A stretch of 64,000 nucleotides of DNA from assembly GCF_018860525.1 (NCBI RefSeq), contig NZ_JAHKPM010000017.1, forward strand, positions 1 through 64,000, given 5' to 3'. Below are positions 25,347 through 34,115 of this stretch, piece after piece (within the stretch, counting starts at the first letter, position 1; each line of letters starts with the position of its first letter). The position numbers and the translations under genes are program-made. Origin of the DNA: Vibrio hepatarius. Lineage in GTDB: Bacteria; Pseudomonadota; Gammaproteobacteria; Enterobacterales; Vibrionaceae. The notes beneath the pieces are model-generated. The model saw only the letters and a program-made list of their open reading frames with translations. It had not been told where the DNA came from and made no database searches.

Positions 25347-26048
25347 GTCTATTTCCTCGTCAAATATAGCGCGACTTTCTAGGGTCGCGTTTTTCAGTTC
25401 TATAGGCATTAATTGACCTTCAAGGGAACTAATCCTTTTCTCTAGCTCCTTTATATTGTTCTTTAGCTTAGAGTTTTCTTCCGACTGAATATTGTTGCTT
25501 TTTGCTAAAGCTATAGTGTTGTTAAGATCTAGTTCTAGTTCTTTGAGCCTTTCCTTGTACTGTTTTTCCATCAGGTCTAGCTTTGTTTTTACAGGATCAA
25601 GTTTGTCGTTTTTCGCCTCTTCTTCAAGCTTTGCAAGTTTCTCCTCAACTTTTGATATATACTCTGAGCTTACTTCAATTTTTAACTTATCTCTTTCTGC
25701 AATTAGTTTTTTTAATTGTGCTGGAATTTCTTTATTCGCATATTGAGTATTTTTAAGTTCACTAGATAGTTCACTTATTTCTATCTCAATTGCTTTTAGC
25801 TTGCGTTGGCTAAGTGAGCTATTATTGTAATCAGCTATTATTATTGCAGCTCTCTTGTCTTTCTTTGCGATTGCGTAATCCAATATAGAGTAACCTTCTT
25901 TTCTATCTAATACATTAGGTTGTTCTTTGTATAAGCTTGATTTAAGTTCACTATATTTCTTACCTTCTATGAGGCTAGTGTAATCAGAGGCTTGAGCGAT
26001 AAATGACGTTAAAGAAAAGAGGTAGATTAACGATATTTTTCTAATCAT
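25332..26048 (-). CDS. Secreted coiled-coil protein with an ankyrin-like N-terminus
   Basis: Signal peptide at 1-20 (ISLIYLFSLTSFIAQA). Residues 30-80 include GYSILDYAIAKKDKRAAIIIADY, which resembles one ankyrin repeat, followed by long heptad-like Lys/Glu/Leu helices (85-220). A periplasmic rod is likely. Its role is unknown; it sits at the end of the tolQ-tolR-ydjM strand but is separated from them by a terminator. Confidence 0.55.
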   Translation of the reverse strand: MIRKISLIYLFSLTSFIAQASDYTSLIEGKKYSELKSSLYKEQPNVLDRKEGYSILDYAIAKKDKRAAIIIADYNNSSLSQRKLKAIEIEISELSSELKNTQYANKEIPAQLKKLIAERDKLKIEVSSEYISKVEEKLAKLEEEAKNDKLDPVKTKLDLMEKQYKERLKELELDLNNTIALAKSNNIQSEENSKLKNNIKELEKRISSLEGQLMPIELKNATLESRAIFDEEIDLSVE

Positions 26049-26069
26049 TTTATTGATAGATTAACAAAA

Positions 26070-26096
26070 AAAGCCACCTCGTAAAATGGCGGCTTT
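26070..26096 (-). terminator. Intrinsic terminator of the tolQ-tolR-ydjM operon
   Basis: Read on the minus strand, AAAGCCGCC pairs with GGTGGCTTT (one G-U pair), followed by TTTTTTG. Confidence 0.75.
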
Positions 26097-26101
26097 AATT
26101 G

Positions 26102-26656
26102 TTATATGTATTCTTTTAAAAAATGATATATGGGTTCTTCGTAGAACACAAAGGAGCATACGGTAATTAATATTATAGCACCTGTAGTTCTTTCGAAATG
26201 TCCACTTTGCCATACATTGAGAGAAACTCCATCGAGGGTAGTAAAAACAGGTAATTTCTGTTTATTTGGAAAATCACCGATCCAATGAACAATACAGCCA
26301 CCAAAGAACCCGAAAAATGCAGCAATTACCTCTATTGGCATACCGATATCAATAAATGGACTAACACCACTCTTAAGATAGACAAAAGACCACATAAACA
26401 ACGCTACCCAAACACTAAGTATATGTGTAATACCTCTGTGTTTTAGTACTCTCTTGGTTACCTTTATGGGGTTGCCTTTTTTATCCTTACCTTCAGCCGA
26501 ATAAGGTATTTCTAGCCAATCTGGTGCTGTTGACCCTAAGGTGCAGCATGCGACAGTTGCTACTGCGGCAGTTACTCCGCCACCATAATTCACAGTAAGG
26601 TAAGCTAAAGGGATACCAGACAAGATGCCTGTTAATGTGTGACCAGCACCCGTCAT
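26102..26656 (-). CDS. YdjM/DUF457-type membrane metal-dependent hydrolase
   Basis: The 184-aa protein has four or five hydrophobic segments. GHTLTG near the start, STAPDWLEIP (51-60), LKHRGITH (81-88) and HWIGDFPN (127-134) place His and Asp residues as in the YdjM family of putative inner-membrane hydrolases, whose substrate is not established. Its ATG overlaps the tolR stop (ATGA), so it is the third gene of a tolQR operon, an unusual partner. Confidence 0.65.
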   Translation of the reverse strand: MTGAGHTLTGILSGIPLAYLTVNYGGGVTAAVATVACCTLGSTAPDWLEIPYSAEGKDKKGNPIKVTKRVLKHRGITHILSVWVALFMWSFVYLKSGVSPFIDIGMPIEVIAAFFGFFGGCIVHWIGDFPNKQKLPVFTTLDGVSLNVWQSGHFERTTGAIILITVCSFVFYEEPIYHFLKEYI

Positions 26657-27093
26657 TCCACACCCTCGCTAACAAGATTGACATCCTCAAAACCAGATGA
26701 TTTAACTAGCTCAAGCCCGAACATAATTTTCTTATATGGAGTTTCCTTGTCAGCTTTAAGATAAACCTTGGAATTCTGGCTTGTTTTATTGATAGTTGTA
26801 AGTTCAAGCACAAGTTCCTTCGGTGACTTAGGTTCATCTAAGATTCCTAATGCAGCATTGGTGATATAGATACCATCATCTTTGCTCATTGTGACAACAA
26901 TAACAGTGTCTTGGTTCTGCTCTACTGAGGATTGTTCAACTGATGTCTTTGGTAGATTTACTTCAACACTTGAGGAAATCTGAGGTGAGGCAATCATGAA
27001 AACAATAAGAAGAACTAGAAGAACGTCAATCATAGGAACAATATTCATTTCGCTCTTTAGTTCACTGTTATGATCGTTCATTCTATTGATCAT
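26653..27093 (-). CDS. tolR: TolR/ExbD-type proton channel subunit
   Basis: With TolQ it forms the proton-driven motor that energises TolA. The ATG at 27093 overlaps the tolQ stop (TAATG) and follows GGTGAG. Near the N-terminus MNIVPMIDVLLVLLIVFMIA carries the essential membrane Asp. A periplasmic domain follows, with KVYLKADKETPYKKIMFGLELVKSSGF typical of the family. Length 146 aa. TolR is preferred over ExbD because a TolA-like protein is nearby. Confidence 0.85.
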   Translation of the reverse strand: MINRMNDHNSELKSEMNIVPMIDVLLVLLIVFMIASPQISSSVEVNLPKTSVEQSSVEQNQDTVIVVTMSKDDGIYITNAALGILDEPKSPKELVLELTTINKTSQNSKVYLKADKETPYKKIMFGLELVKSSGFEDVNLVSEGVE

Positions 27094-27785
27094 TAACTCA
27101 CCTTTTTTCTTTCTTGAATGCTTGCGCATTTAATTTGTGAAATTTGGTTTATTAGAGAGTCGTTTATCATAGTTAACTTCCCTACCATTTTGTTTGATTG
27201 TTTTGAGATCACATTGAACCCTGCTGATGCAGGAATTGCTACAAACAGACCAATCGCAGTTGCAAACAGTGCCTCTACAATGCTTGGTGCCACAGTTTGG
27301 AAAGTAACAACTTTAACATCAGAAAGGTTCTGGAATGCATCTAGTAGCCCCCACACAGTACCAAGAAGGCCAACGTATGGCGCAATCAAGGCGATAGTGG
27401 CTAAGCTGGATGTAAATCGATCCATAGATGTCTTAAACTTGTAAATCTCAGAATTTGAGCTGTCTTTCACAAGCCTTTCTATATGGGCAATTTCCTCTAT
27501 AGATGTGCACTTGGTAATCTTCTGACCAACATTAGAAACTGTTTTAAAGATTATTTTCTCAGCTTGAGAGTCTCCTAGGCTAGATTTTATATCAGATATT
27601 TTAACGCCTCGGTCTCTTTCTCCAGAGGTAGAGTTTAAAATATCCTCGATGATGCTACTTACTGATATGAAATGCTTTGCCTTCCAAGCTATAACTGCCC
27701 AAGAAAGAACTGACATTCCGAGCAGTATAAAAATAATGAATTGTACAACTAAGGTCGCATGACCAATTGAATATAGGATACCCAA
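27093..27785 (-). CDS. tolQ: TolQ/ExbB-type proton channel subunit
   Basis: The 230-aa protein has three TM segments. The conserved core SSLATIALIAPYVGLLGTVWG and QTVAPSIVEALFATAIGLFVAIPA contains the channel-lining Thr and Gly/Pro residues. It starts at TTG 27785 with AGAGGAA upstream. It is the first gene of tolQ-tolR-ydjM. Length and sequence fit TolQ (230 aa in E. coli) better than MotA, and motA is encoded separately at 43061. Confidence 0.88.
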   Translation of the reverse strand: MGILYSIGHATLVVQFIIFILLGMSVLSWAVIAWKAKHFISVSSIIEDILNSTSGERDRGVKISDIKSSLGDSQAEKIIFKTVSNVGQKITKCTSIEEIAHIERLVKDSSNSEIYKFKTSMDRFTSSLATIALIAPYVGLLGTVWGLLDAFQNLSDVKVVTFQTVAPSIVEALFATAIGLFVAIPASAGFNVISKQSNKMVGKLTMINDSLINQISQIKCASIQERKKVS

Positions 27786-27864
27786 TTATGATTCCTCTTA
27801 TTTGTGGTAATTTAATGACTAGATATTAGTGAATTGGTCAAAAACTACAACTGTTGAGGTGTAT

Positions 27865-27886
27865 AAAAAAAGCCCCAAGAGGGGCT
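27865..27886 (-). terminator. Intrinsic terminator after the flgM-like gene
   Basis: AGCCCC/GGGGCT stem with a TCTT loop on the minus strand, followed by seven T. It separates the flagellar strand from tolQ. Confidence 0.85.
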
Positions 27887-27891
27887 ATTTA

Positions 27892-28182
27892 CTAAATGTA
27901 TACAATAAGTTTCTCTGCTAAAGTGTTCAAGTCTGGTTCGTATATACCTTCGTCATACTCCCTTTTTAGATTTTCTAGGTCGGGTTTTTCGTAACTTGGA
28001 TCTACTATTGGTGGGTATCTTCCAAGATTTTTTATAATCTCTTTTTCCACCTCATTGTTTTCATTGTGGTGTTTATTGCTGACCATATCATGCTTATGAT
28101 CGGGGTGTACACCTGACTTATCGACTTGCCTTAAATTCGCCTTAGAAACCCTTTCCACCATCATCAAAGATCTGAGTTCCAT
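27892..28182 (-). CDS. flgM: FlgM-like anti-sigma-28 factor
   Basis: FlgM holds FliA inactive until the hook is complete and is then exported. The 96-aa protein is polar and probably disordered at the N-terminus. Its C-terminal PDLENLKREYDEGIYEPD, then LNTLAEKLI, matches the FlgM pattern of a helix, a gap and an iA-x-x-Li helix that binds sigma-28. It is the last gene after flhB, 41 bp downstream, with a TGTGTCGA motif in the gap. FliA is encoded at 50804. The match is by pattern, so moderate. Confidence 0.6.
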   Translation of the reverse strand: MELRSLMMVERVSKANLRQVDKSGVHPDHKHDMVSNKHHNENNEVEKEIIKNLGRYPPIVDPSYEKPDLENLKREYDEGIYEPDLNTLAEKLIVYI

Positions 28183-28200
28183 ATTGATTCATCCGTTTAT

Positions 28201-28215
28201 ATAATCTTCGACACA
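28201..28215 (-). promoter_or_regulatory. Candidate sigma-28 -10 element upstream of flgM
   Basis: On the minus strand TGTGTCGA occurs 26-33 bases before the flgM ATG. The same octamer, or a one-base variant, precedes flgK (35725-35732) and fliC (36703-36710). It resembles the GCCGATAA core of sigma-28 promoters, but no good -35 is visible. Confidence 0.3.
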
Positions 28216-28223
28216 TTTTTTTG

Positions 28224-29339
28224 TTACTTAAACTTAGACTCATCAATATTAAGGTTTTTGATAAATTGCTCTGTTACCTTAAATGACAACCGATCATCGA
28301 GGCGATATATTGAAGATAGTACAGTTACCATTGGGGCGTATAGTTCTACTGGAATTTCACTCCCAACTTCACATGTCTTGTATAATACTCGTGCCAGAGG
28401 AGGAATAGACACTACTGGTATCCTAAGTTCTTTAGCTTTCGTCCTCATAGAGAGTGCATAGTGATCAGCCCCTAATGCTACAATTGTTGGTGTATTCATA
28501 GATACAGGGTCAAATTTTACCCCAACTGAATAGTGAGTAGGGTTTGTTATCAAAATGTCTGCTTCATCAATGTTGCTATTTTTAGATTTGGCAGCCATTT
28601 CATACTGCATTCTTCTTCTTCTCCCTTTAATTTCAGGGTTACCTTCAGTATTTTTAAATTCGTCTTTGATCTCCTGTTTACTCATCTTCAATTGCTTAGT
28701 GTGGTTGAAAATCTGAAATGGAACATCTATCAAAACTAGCAATATAAGGATTGAAGAGAAAAGCAAGCCATAGGCAATGATCTCTGATGACATATGGCTG
28801 ATAAAGTCTCTGAAGCCGAATAGAAGCCTCGTAGACATATATGAATAGAACTTTTCTTGTACGATGTGGTAGGCAGGAACCAAAATTAGCACAGCTTTCA
28901 GTATGCTTTTTATTAACTCCACCAATTGCTTGACGGAAAACATTTTCTTGATGCCACTAATTGGATTTATGTTGCTAAATTTGGGCACTGCGTTTTTCAT
29001 GGAGAATATAAAACCACCTAAAGCCGTAGTACTTGCGACAGCAACAATCATCGCGCTTAAGAAAAAAGGCAAACATGTTATCAAGATCCCTGAAGTCATT
29101 TCGAAAGCAAAGTTGAACATGCCTTTCCCAAAAACAGAATGGTTTATCTCTAATTGTAATGATCTCATAGTGTAATCCTGTAAGGTGTAGAAAATCTTGA
29201 CTCCAAAGATGATCATTGATGTAAAGCTAAATAAAAGAACTGCTGTTGTTGAAAGTTCTTTTGACCTTGGTATTTGGCCTTTTTCTCTAGCATCTTTGAT
29301 CTTTTTCTGTGTGGGTTTTTCGGTTTTCTCACCAGACAT
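28224..29339 (-). CDS. flhB: FlhB, flagellar export gate switch protein
   Basis: FlhB is part of the type III export gate and switches substrate class by self-cleavage. The ATG at 29339 follows AAAGGT and gives the family start MSGEKTEKPTQKKIKDAREKG. Four TM segments lie within 30-210, and the autocleavage site NPTH is at 266-269, intact. The 371-aa length is normal. It is downstream of fliD and upstream of flgM, far from fliPQR, unlike the usual fliR-flhB arrangement. Confidence 0.94.
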   Translation of the reverse strand: MSGEKTEKPTQKKIKDAREKGQIPRSKELSTTAVLLFSFTSMIIFGVKIFYTLQDYTMRSLQLEINHSVFGKGMFNFAFEMTSGILITCLPFFLSAMIVAVASTTALGGFIFSMKNAVPKFSNINPISGIKKMFSVKQLVELIKSILKAVLILVPAYHIVQEKFYSYMSTRLLFGFRDFISHMSSEIIAYGLLFSSILILLVLIDVPFQIFNHTKQLKMSKQEIKDEFKNTEGNPEIKGRRRRMQYEMAAKSKNSNIDEADILITNPTHYSVGVKFDPVSMNTPTIVALGADHYALSMRTKAKELRIPVVSIPPLARVLYKTCEVGSEIPVELYAPMVTVLSSIYRLDDRLSFKVTEQFIKNLNIDESKFK

Positions 29340-29389
29340 CGTTAACCTTTGAGTAAAAAAATGAGTGGGGTGTCCACTCATTTTACAAC

Positions 29390-31399
29390 TTATTTGTCAC
29401 TTTCAAACATAATTTCCATCATCTTTATGGTTCCTTCCATCTCTGATAAGGCGGCTGAGATACCAGAGAATTGGTGGTAATACATGTTGTAGTAGTAATC
29501 TTCTTTGTTTTGTAATTCTTCCAACTGAGCCACAAGTGAGTCGTTTCTTGTTTTATCTAACGACTCTTTAATTTCTTTTATTTCTGATGTCGTCGATTTC
29601 TTTATGTTGCTAATTGTGGAATCAAGGTTATCTAAAAAACCTTTATTGGTTGATATAGTTATCTGTTGGTTAAGGGTTATTTTTTCTGGATCGAAAGTGA
29701 CCTTCATCCCTTTTGATGCTTCCTCAAATTTACTTTCGAACTCGGCACCGTCACCAAGAAATGATTCTCCGTTAATTGTTCCGGCTACATCTTTTCCTGT
29801 TACCTTTTGTGCTACTAAACCAAGCTCGGGGACATCTGATAGTAGCTCAATTGATTTAAGAGATCCGTATTCGGCTGAATTTATGCTCAGCGCCCCTCCG
29901 TCTATACTGGCTTTATATCCGCTAATTCCAGCTAAATTTATTTCTTTATTGATGGTTGCTGCAAGTTGTCCAGGGGTGTAATCACCAGCAGAGATTGGTA
30001 TTGTCACCTCTTTATTGCCTAATTTTAGTTTTAGATCAGTATCTGCTGCTATTGTGTTGTTTGGCACTAAAGCTGTGCCTGTTAGATTAGCCTTTTCTGG
30101 TGCTCTTGTGATAACAATAGTGTGATCACCATTTACGCTGTTTCCTAGGTCTTCAATATTGACGCCAGTGTGTGATGACTTAGTTGTGGTTCCTAAAATT
30201 TCATATGCAATCTCTGGATTTAGTTCTAGAGCAGCGCCTAATTTATCTTGATTTAAAGAAAGACGCCCATCAGGGTCTCGTGTCACTCCGATATCTTTTA
30301 GAGATTTACCGTCAGAGAATAATTTGTTAATCTCGTCCTTTATCGCATCAGACACTTTACTTCCATTGATCGACCCAACAAAATCTTCGTCTGGATTCTT
30401 AGAATTGAATGAATTGTACATATCAATCATGGCATTGTAATTCTCTACAAATGCGTAAACATTATCGATTACACCTTGTGGTGATACTGTTGTGCCAATC
30501 CTTACCTCACCACTAGTTACCTCATTTAGGGTTAAGTTTAGGCCAAACACATCCTCAATTTTGTTCGTATCTGAGGTCATCTGGATTCCATTGACCGTGT
30601 AGATTGCATCTGCTGTTTCACGTACTTGAGTAGCAGTTGAGCTGTCTATACCTTTGTAGTCAAACGTGGTAAGTGATGGGTCGCCAGATGTTGTAACCAT
30701 CATTGCGTTTTGTTGACCAGTCTTTTGCGAAATCAGAGCAAGTCCCGTTGAGCCATCGCTGTTTGTTACAATGGTTGCCTTAATGTCTTTTGATAACTTA
30801 TTGATTTCACCAGCTAAGTCGCGCAGTGTCATACCATCTTTAATTTCAACTGTTATTGAGCCACTATTTGCGTTTTCAGTATAGTTTCCGCCATCATACT
30901 GACCGAAATAGATAGTAAATGTACCTGCCTTTAATACATCGTTTTCTGAACTAAAGCCTGAAAATTTAAGAGATTGGCTTTGAGCAAGTTGGTCTAATCC
31001 AATTGAAAGATCGAGTGAACCCGATGCTCCAGTTTTGGATATTTCCGCTCTAATCGCATTTGGGTTCGAGTTTGATATTTCGTAAGAAGTAAGCGCGTTC
31101 TTTTGATTAAGTGGTTTTATGGTGTTTTTGGACAACATAGCGATTGTCGCCTCAAACTGACTCAGAGCACCTTGCTGTATGTTCGCATTGGTTATCGCTG
31201 ACTGTTTTTCAGGAATAAGCGCTCCCATCTGGGCTGCTACCATCATCTCAACTGTATCTGAGATCGAGAAACCATACTCTTCGTTAGATAGTGCTGAGTC
31301 AATAATTCCTGCGCCTACATTTCCTTTATTTCTTTCTTGAAGGTAAAAGTCTGGTGTGACGACCATACCTCCATTATTTCCGCTAACTGTAAAGCTCAT
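29390..31399 (-). CDS. fliD: FliD, flagellar filament cap
   Basis: FliD caps the growing filament and helps flagellin fold. 669 aa, at the long end of the family. The N-terminal helix ISDTVEMMVAAQM, the KNTIKPLNQK region, GLDQLAQSQSLKF and the C-terminal coiled coil (SEIKEIKESLDKTRND, then MYYHQFSGISAALSEMEGTI) are typical, as is the LTLNEVTSGEVRI segment. The central domain is large and variable. It is followed by flhB and preceded by fliS. Confidence 0.9.
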   Translation of the reverse strand: MSFTVSGNNGGMVVTPDFYLQERNKGNVGAGIIDSALSNEEYGFSISDTVEMMVAAQMGALIPEKQSAITNANIQQGALSQFEATIAMLSKNTIKPLNQKNALTSYEISNSNPNAIRAEISKTGASGSLDLSIGLDQLAQSQSLKFSGFSSENDVLKAGTFTIYFGQYDGGNYTENANSGSITVEIKDGMTLRDLAGEINKLSKDIKATIVTNSDGSTGLALISQKTGQQNAMMVTTSGDPSLTTFDYKGIDSSTATQVRETADAIYTVNGIQMTSDTNKIEDVFGLNLTLNEVTSGEVRIGTTVSPQGVIDNVYAFVENYNAMIDMYNSFNSKNPDEDFVGSINGSKVSDAIKDEINKLFSDGKSLKDIGVTRDPDGRLSLNQDKLGAALELNPEIAYEILGTTTKSSHTGVNIEDLGNSVNGDHTIVITRAPEKANLTGTALVPNNTIAADTDLKLKLGNKEVTIPISAGDYTPGQLAATINKEINLAGISGYKASIDGGALSINSAEYGSLKSIELLSDVPELGLVAQKVTGKDVAGTINGESFLGDGAEFESKFEEASKGMKVTFDPEKITLNQQITISTNKGFLDNLDSTISNIKKSTTSEIKEIKESLDKTRNDSLVAQLEELQNKEDYYYNMYYHQFSGISAALSEMEGTIKMMEIMFESDK

Positions 31400-31443
31400 A
31401 GTGTTTTTATTTTATTATTCGTCATTATTTTATGAACGTTTAA

Positions 31444-31845
31444 TTAGTATCTGCTAGATTCTGGAATTGAATCCCAAACATCGATTAGTTTGTAAGACAT
31501 ATTTTTTGCCCTTATTACGTAATCAATGTCTATTTTTTTATTCGCTTCTGACGAATTAACATATATGTAGCTATACATTTTGACAAACAGTTCACCAATT
31601 TCTTTATCTGCCGACATATCAGTTGTATCAGCTAGACACGACGATATTGAAATTACTTTCCCTAAACATTTTGCCTTTACTGAAAAGAACTCAGATGGTG
31701 AGTATTGAGTTCTGTTTTTCATAACATATTCACACTTATCTAGCAGTTTATACATTTCCTTATACATTCTCATCATAAGGGCATGTTTACTCATTCCAGC
31801 CAGTTCATTTGTTTTGGTTCTTCTAAATCTTTTAATGTTTTTCAT
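31444..31845 (-). CDS. fliS: FliS-like flagellin export chaperone
   Basis: FliS binds the flagellin C-terminus and delivers it for export. The 133-aa helical protein has MYKEMYKLLDKCEYVMKN, then a helix with CLADTTD and a third with LFVKMYSYIYVNSSEANKK, which follows the FliS helix pattern, although the start is longer and more basic than usual. It lies between fliI and fliD, a common position. Confidence 0.75.
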   Translation of the reverse strand: MKNIKRFRRTKTNELAGMSKHALMMRMYKEMYKLLDKCEYVMKNRTQYSPSEFFSVKAKCLGKVISISSCLADTTDMSADKEIGELFVKMYSYIYVNSSEANKKIDIDYVIRAKNMSYKLIDVWDSIPESSRY

Positions 31846-31850
31846 GTTAT

Positions 31851-33161
31851 TTACTTAATCTTTGTAATTACTCCAGTGAGGTGATCTTTGGTTTCTTTAG
31901 GTAAACTAGGCTTACTAAAATCCTGAGCAACAAAGGCTATTAGTTCTTCCTTGTGCTTCATGGCTTTATCGATAGCTAGGTTACTTCCTGTTTCAATAAG
32001 CCCTAAGGAATATAGTTCTTCGTTTTCGTCAATCATAGAAAACATTTCTTTGACTTTTAAGATTGATTTGTAAGTGTCGTGGTCAGATAGTTCTTGAGCT
32101 AACCTACTTAGAGAGCTTGGTACATCTATGGCGGGGTATATTCCTTTGTTGGCTATTTTTCTAGACAGAATTATATGACCATCAAGTACTCCTCTGGCAG
32201 CATCTGCGACAGGGTCATTCATGTCGTCCCCCTCTGTAAGTACTGTATATACTGCTGTTATAGATCCTCCAAGATTAGATTTTCCTGCTCTTTCAATCAG
32301 GAATGGTAGCTTTGCAAACACACTCGCTGGATAACCTTTGGCTGCTGGTGCTTCACCCGCTGATAACGCAACTTCTCTTTGAGCCTGCGCGTATCTGGTT
32401 ACCGAATCAACTAGAAGTAATACATTTAGACCTTTGTCTCTATAGTGCTCTGCGATTGATGTTGCTACGTCAGCCCCCTGCATTCTTAGTATTGCAGGGT
32501 AGTCCGCTGGAGCTGCGACTATGATGGTTTTTTTTCTTGCTTCCTCATCTAGTGTGTCATGAACAAACTCGTAGACTTCTCGCCCTCTTTCTCCGATCAA
32601 GCCAACAACAACTATGTCAGCATCTGAAAATTTTGTGACCATTCCTAAAAGCATAGATTTTCCCACACCAGTTCCAGCAAATAGACCGACCCTTTGTCCA
32701 AACCCAATTGGGTAAAGGCCATCAATTGCTCTCACGCCAGTACTGAAAGCCTCATCGATACTTCCTCTCTGACTAATACTCAAGGGGGAGTTGTTAGTTT
32801 TTAAGGTCATTGTGCTGTTTTGCTCTTCACCGATAAGAATTTTACCTAGTGGATCTATCACGCAGCCAAGGTAATCTTCAGAGTACGGAAGGGATGGGTT
32901 TTCAGAAAAAATAGTTACCTTGGTGTTTGGTTTCACGCCTGAGACGGAACCTAGAGGTTGCAGTAAGGTCTTTCCATCTGTAAAGCCGACAACATCTGCG
33001 TAAATATAGCTGTTTTCAGCATGTAGTAGACATCTGGCATTTAGTGGTGCGTCAAAACCATCAGCCTCAATAGTATTGCCGAGCACATTTCGTACTCGGC
33101 CTATTCGTTGGAAGCTCAATCTGTCAAAAGATTTTGATTTAATCTTATGCGTTATATTCAT
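31851..33161 (-). CDS. fliI: FliI, flagellar export ATPase
   Basis: Hexameric ATPase that releases chaperones and unfolds export cargo. 436 aa. Walker A AGTGVGKS (162-169), GLIGERGREV (187-196), Walker B VLLLVDS (247-253), RYAQAQREVAL and GYPASVFAKLP (catalytic region) are intact. It lies 5 bp upstream of fliS, downstream of flgKL, away from its stalk partners fliH (58458) and fliJ (37916). Confidence 0.95.
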   Translation of the reverse strand: MNITHKIKSKSFDRLSFQRIGRVRNVLGNTIEADGFDAPLNARCLLHAENSYIYADVVGFTDGKTLLQPLGSVSGVKPNTKVTIFSENPSLPYSEDYLGCVIDPLGKILIGEEQNSTMTLKTNNSPLSISQRGSIDEAFSTGVRAIDGLYPIGFGQRVGLFAGTGVGKSMLLGMVTKFSDADIVVVGLIGERGREVYEFVHDTLDEEARKKTIIVAAPADYPAILRMQGADVATSIAEHYRDKGLNVLLLVDSVTRYAQAQREVALSAGEAPAAKGYPASVFAKLPFLIERAGKSNLGGSITAVYTVLTEGDDMNDPVADAARGVLDGHIILSRKIANKGIYPAIDVPSSLSRLAQELSDHDTYKSILKVKEMFSMIDENEELYSLGLIETGSNLAIDKAMKHKEELIAFVAQDFSKPSLPKETKDHLTGVITKIK

Positions 33162-33188
33162 CTGGTTGGAAACCTCTTAGCATGTTTA

Positions 33189-34115
33189 TTAGGTGAATTT
33201 CAGTTGTGCCATTTCCATAAGCACTTTTGACGATTGAGATAAAGCTGTCATTATTTGTTGTTGTTTCTTTATCTCTGTTACAACACTAATGTAATCCGCA
33301 TCCTGAGTGTTCGATAATAGCTTGGTGTATTCATCAATCATTCCTTGGTACATGTTGGTATTCCTCTCCGCTGTAGAGTATGCATGACCTATTTCAGATT
33401 GAAACCCAATTCTCTGGTCGAGTAAATCCTTGAATGATACCTCTACCTCGTCTAAAATATTATTTGGTACGTCTTCACCTTGAGAAAGATAGAATTGAGC
33501 TTTAGCTACAGATTCAAATATTGATTCACCGTTCGCGCTGACTAATTCAGAGCCAATTGCTGAACTTGGTAAGCTAACGCTAGCGCCAATTTGAGTAAAT
33601 TTATTCTCATCATTACCTTTGTATACCCAAATCTCAACTTCACGATCTACACCATCGATTTCAATCATTTGCTTTTCTTTTACAAATGGTGGTGTGTCGG
33701 TTGCTGTGCCGCCAAACATGTACTCACCGTTGTTGTTCTTAGTGTTAAGTATTTGTGCCAAATCATCCATCATCCCATCCATTCGCTTTGATTGCTGAAC
33801 AAGATCATTGCTGTTCATAGTCCCGCTTGAAACTTTGCCAACCAAAGTATTGAGTTGATTAAACAACTCGCCATAGGATTTTGTTCTTGATTCTATTTCT
33901 GATAATTCAGTTTGGAGCACCTGTGCTGACATTTTATATTGTGTCAAATCTGAGATGCTTTTCTTTAAGTTTATGATACGACCTTGAGCAATCGGGTCAT
34001 CACCTGATTGAAGTACTCTGTATTGTGTGTGCTGCGTCTGTTCTGATATTGCATTAAAGTGGTTTCCTGAAGATTCACTTATGTGTTGGAACATTCCATT
34101 TGTTGTTACTCTCAT
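33189..34115 (-). CDS. flgL: FlgL, hook-filament junction protein
   Basis: FlgL joins FlgK to the filament. The 308-aa protein has the flagellin-like N-terminus (MRVTTNGMFQHISES, then QYRVLQSGDDPIAQGRI) and a C-terminal helix ending LMEMAQLKFT. ATMFGGTAT-like EYMFGGTATDTPPF is characteristic. Its ATG overlaps the flgK stop (ATGA), so the two are coupled. Confidence 0.92.
   Translation of the reverse strand: MRVTTNGMFQHISESSGNHFNAISEQTQHTQYRVLQSGDDPIAQGRIINLKKSISDLTQYKMSAQVLQTELSEIESRTKSYGELFNQLNTLVGKVSSGTMNSNDLVQQSKRMDGMMDDLAQILNTKNNNGEYMFGGTATDTPPFVKEKQMIEIDGVDREVEIWVYKGNDENKFTQIGASVSLPSSAIGSELVSANGESIFESVAKAQFYLSQGEDVPNNILDEVEVSFKDLLDQRIGFQSEIGHAYSTAERNTNMYQGMIDEYTKLLSNTQDADYISVVTEIKKQQQIMTALSQSSKVLMEMAQLKFT

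Noticed and set aside
31851..33161. A virulence-type III secretion injectisome
   Set aside because: Flagellin, hook, rod, rings and stator genes are all present and no secretin or needle gene is seen, so the export genes belong to a flagellum.
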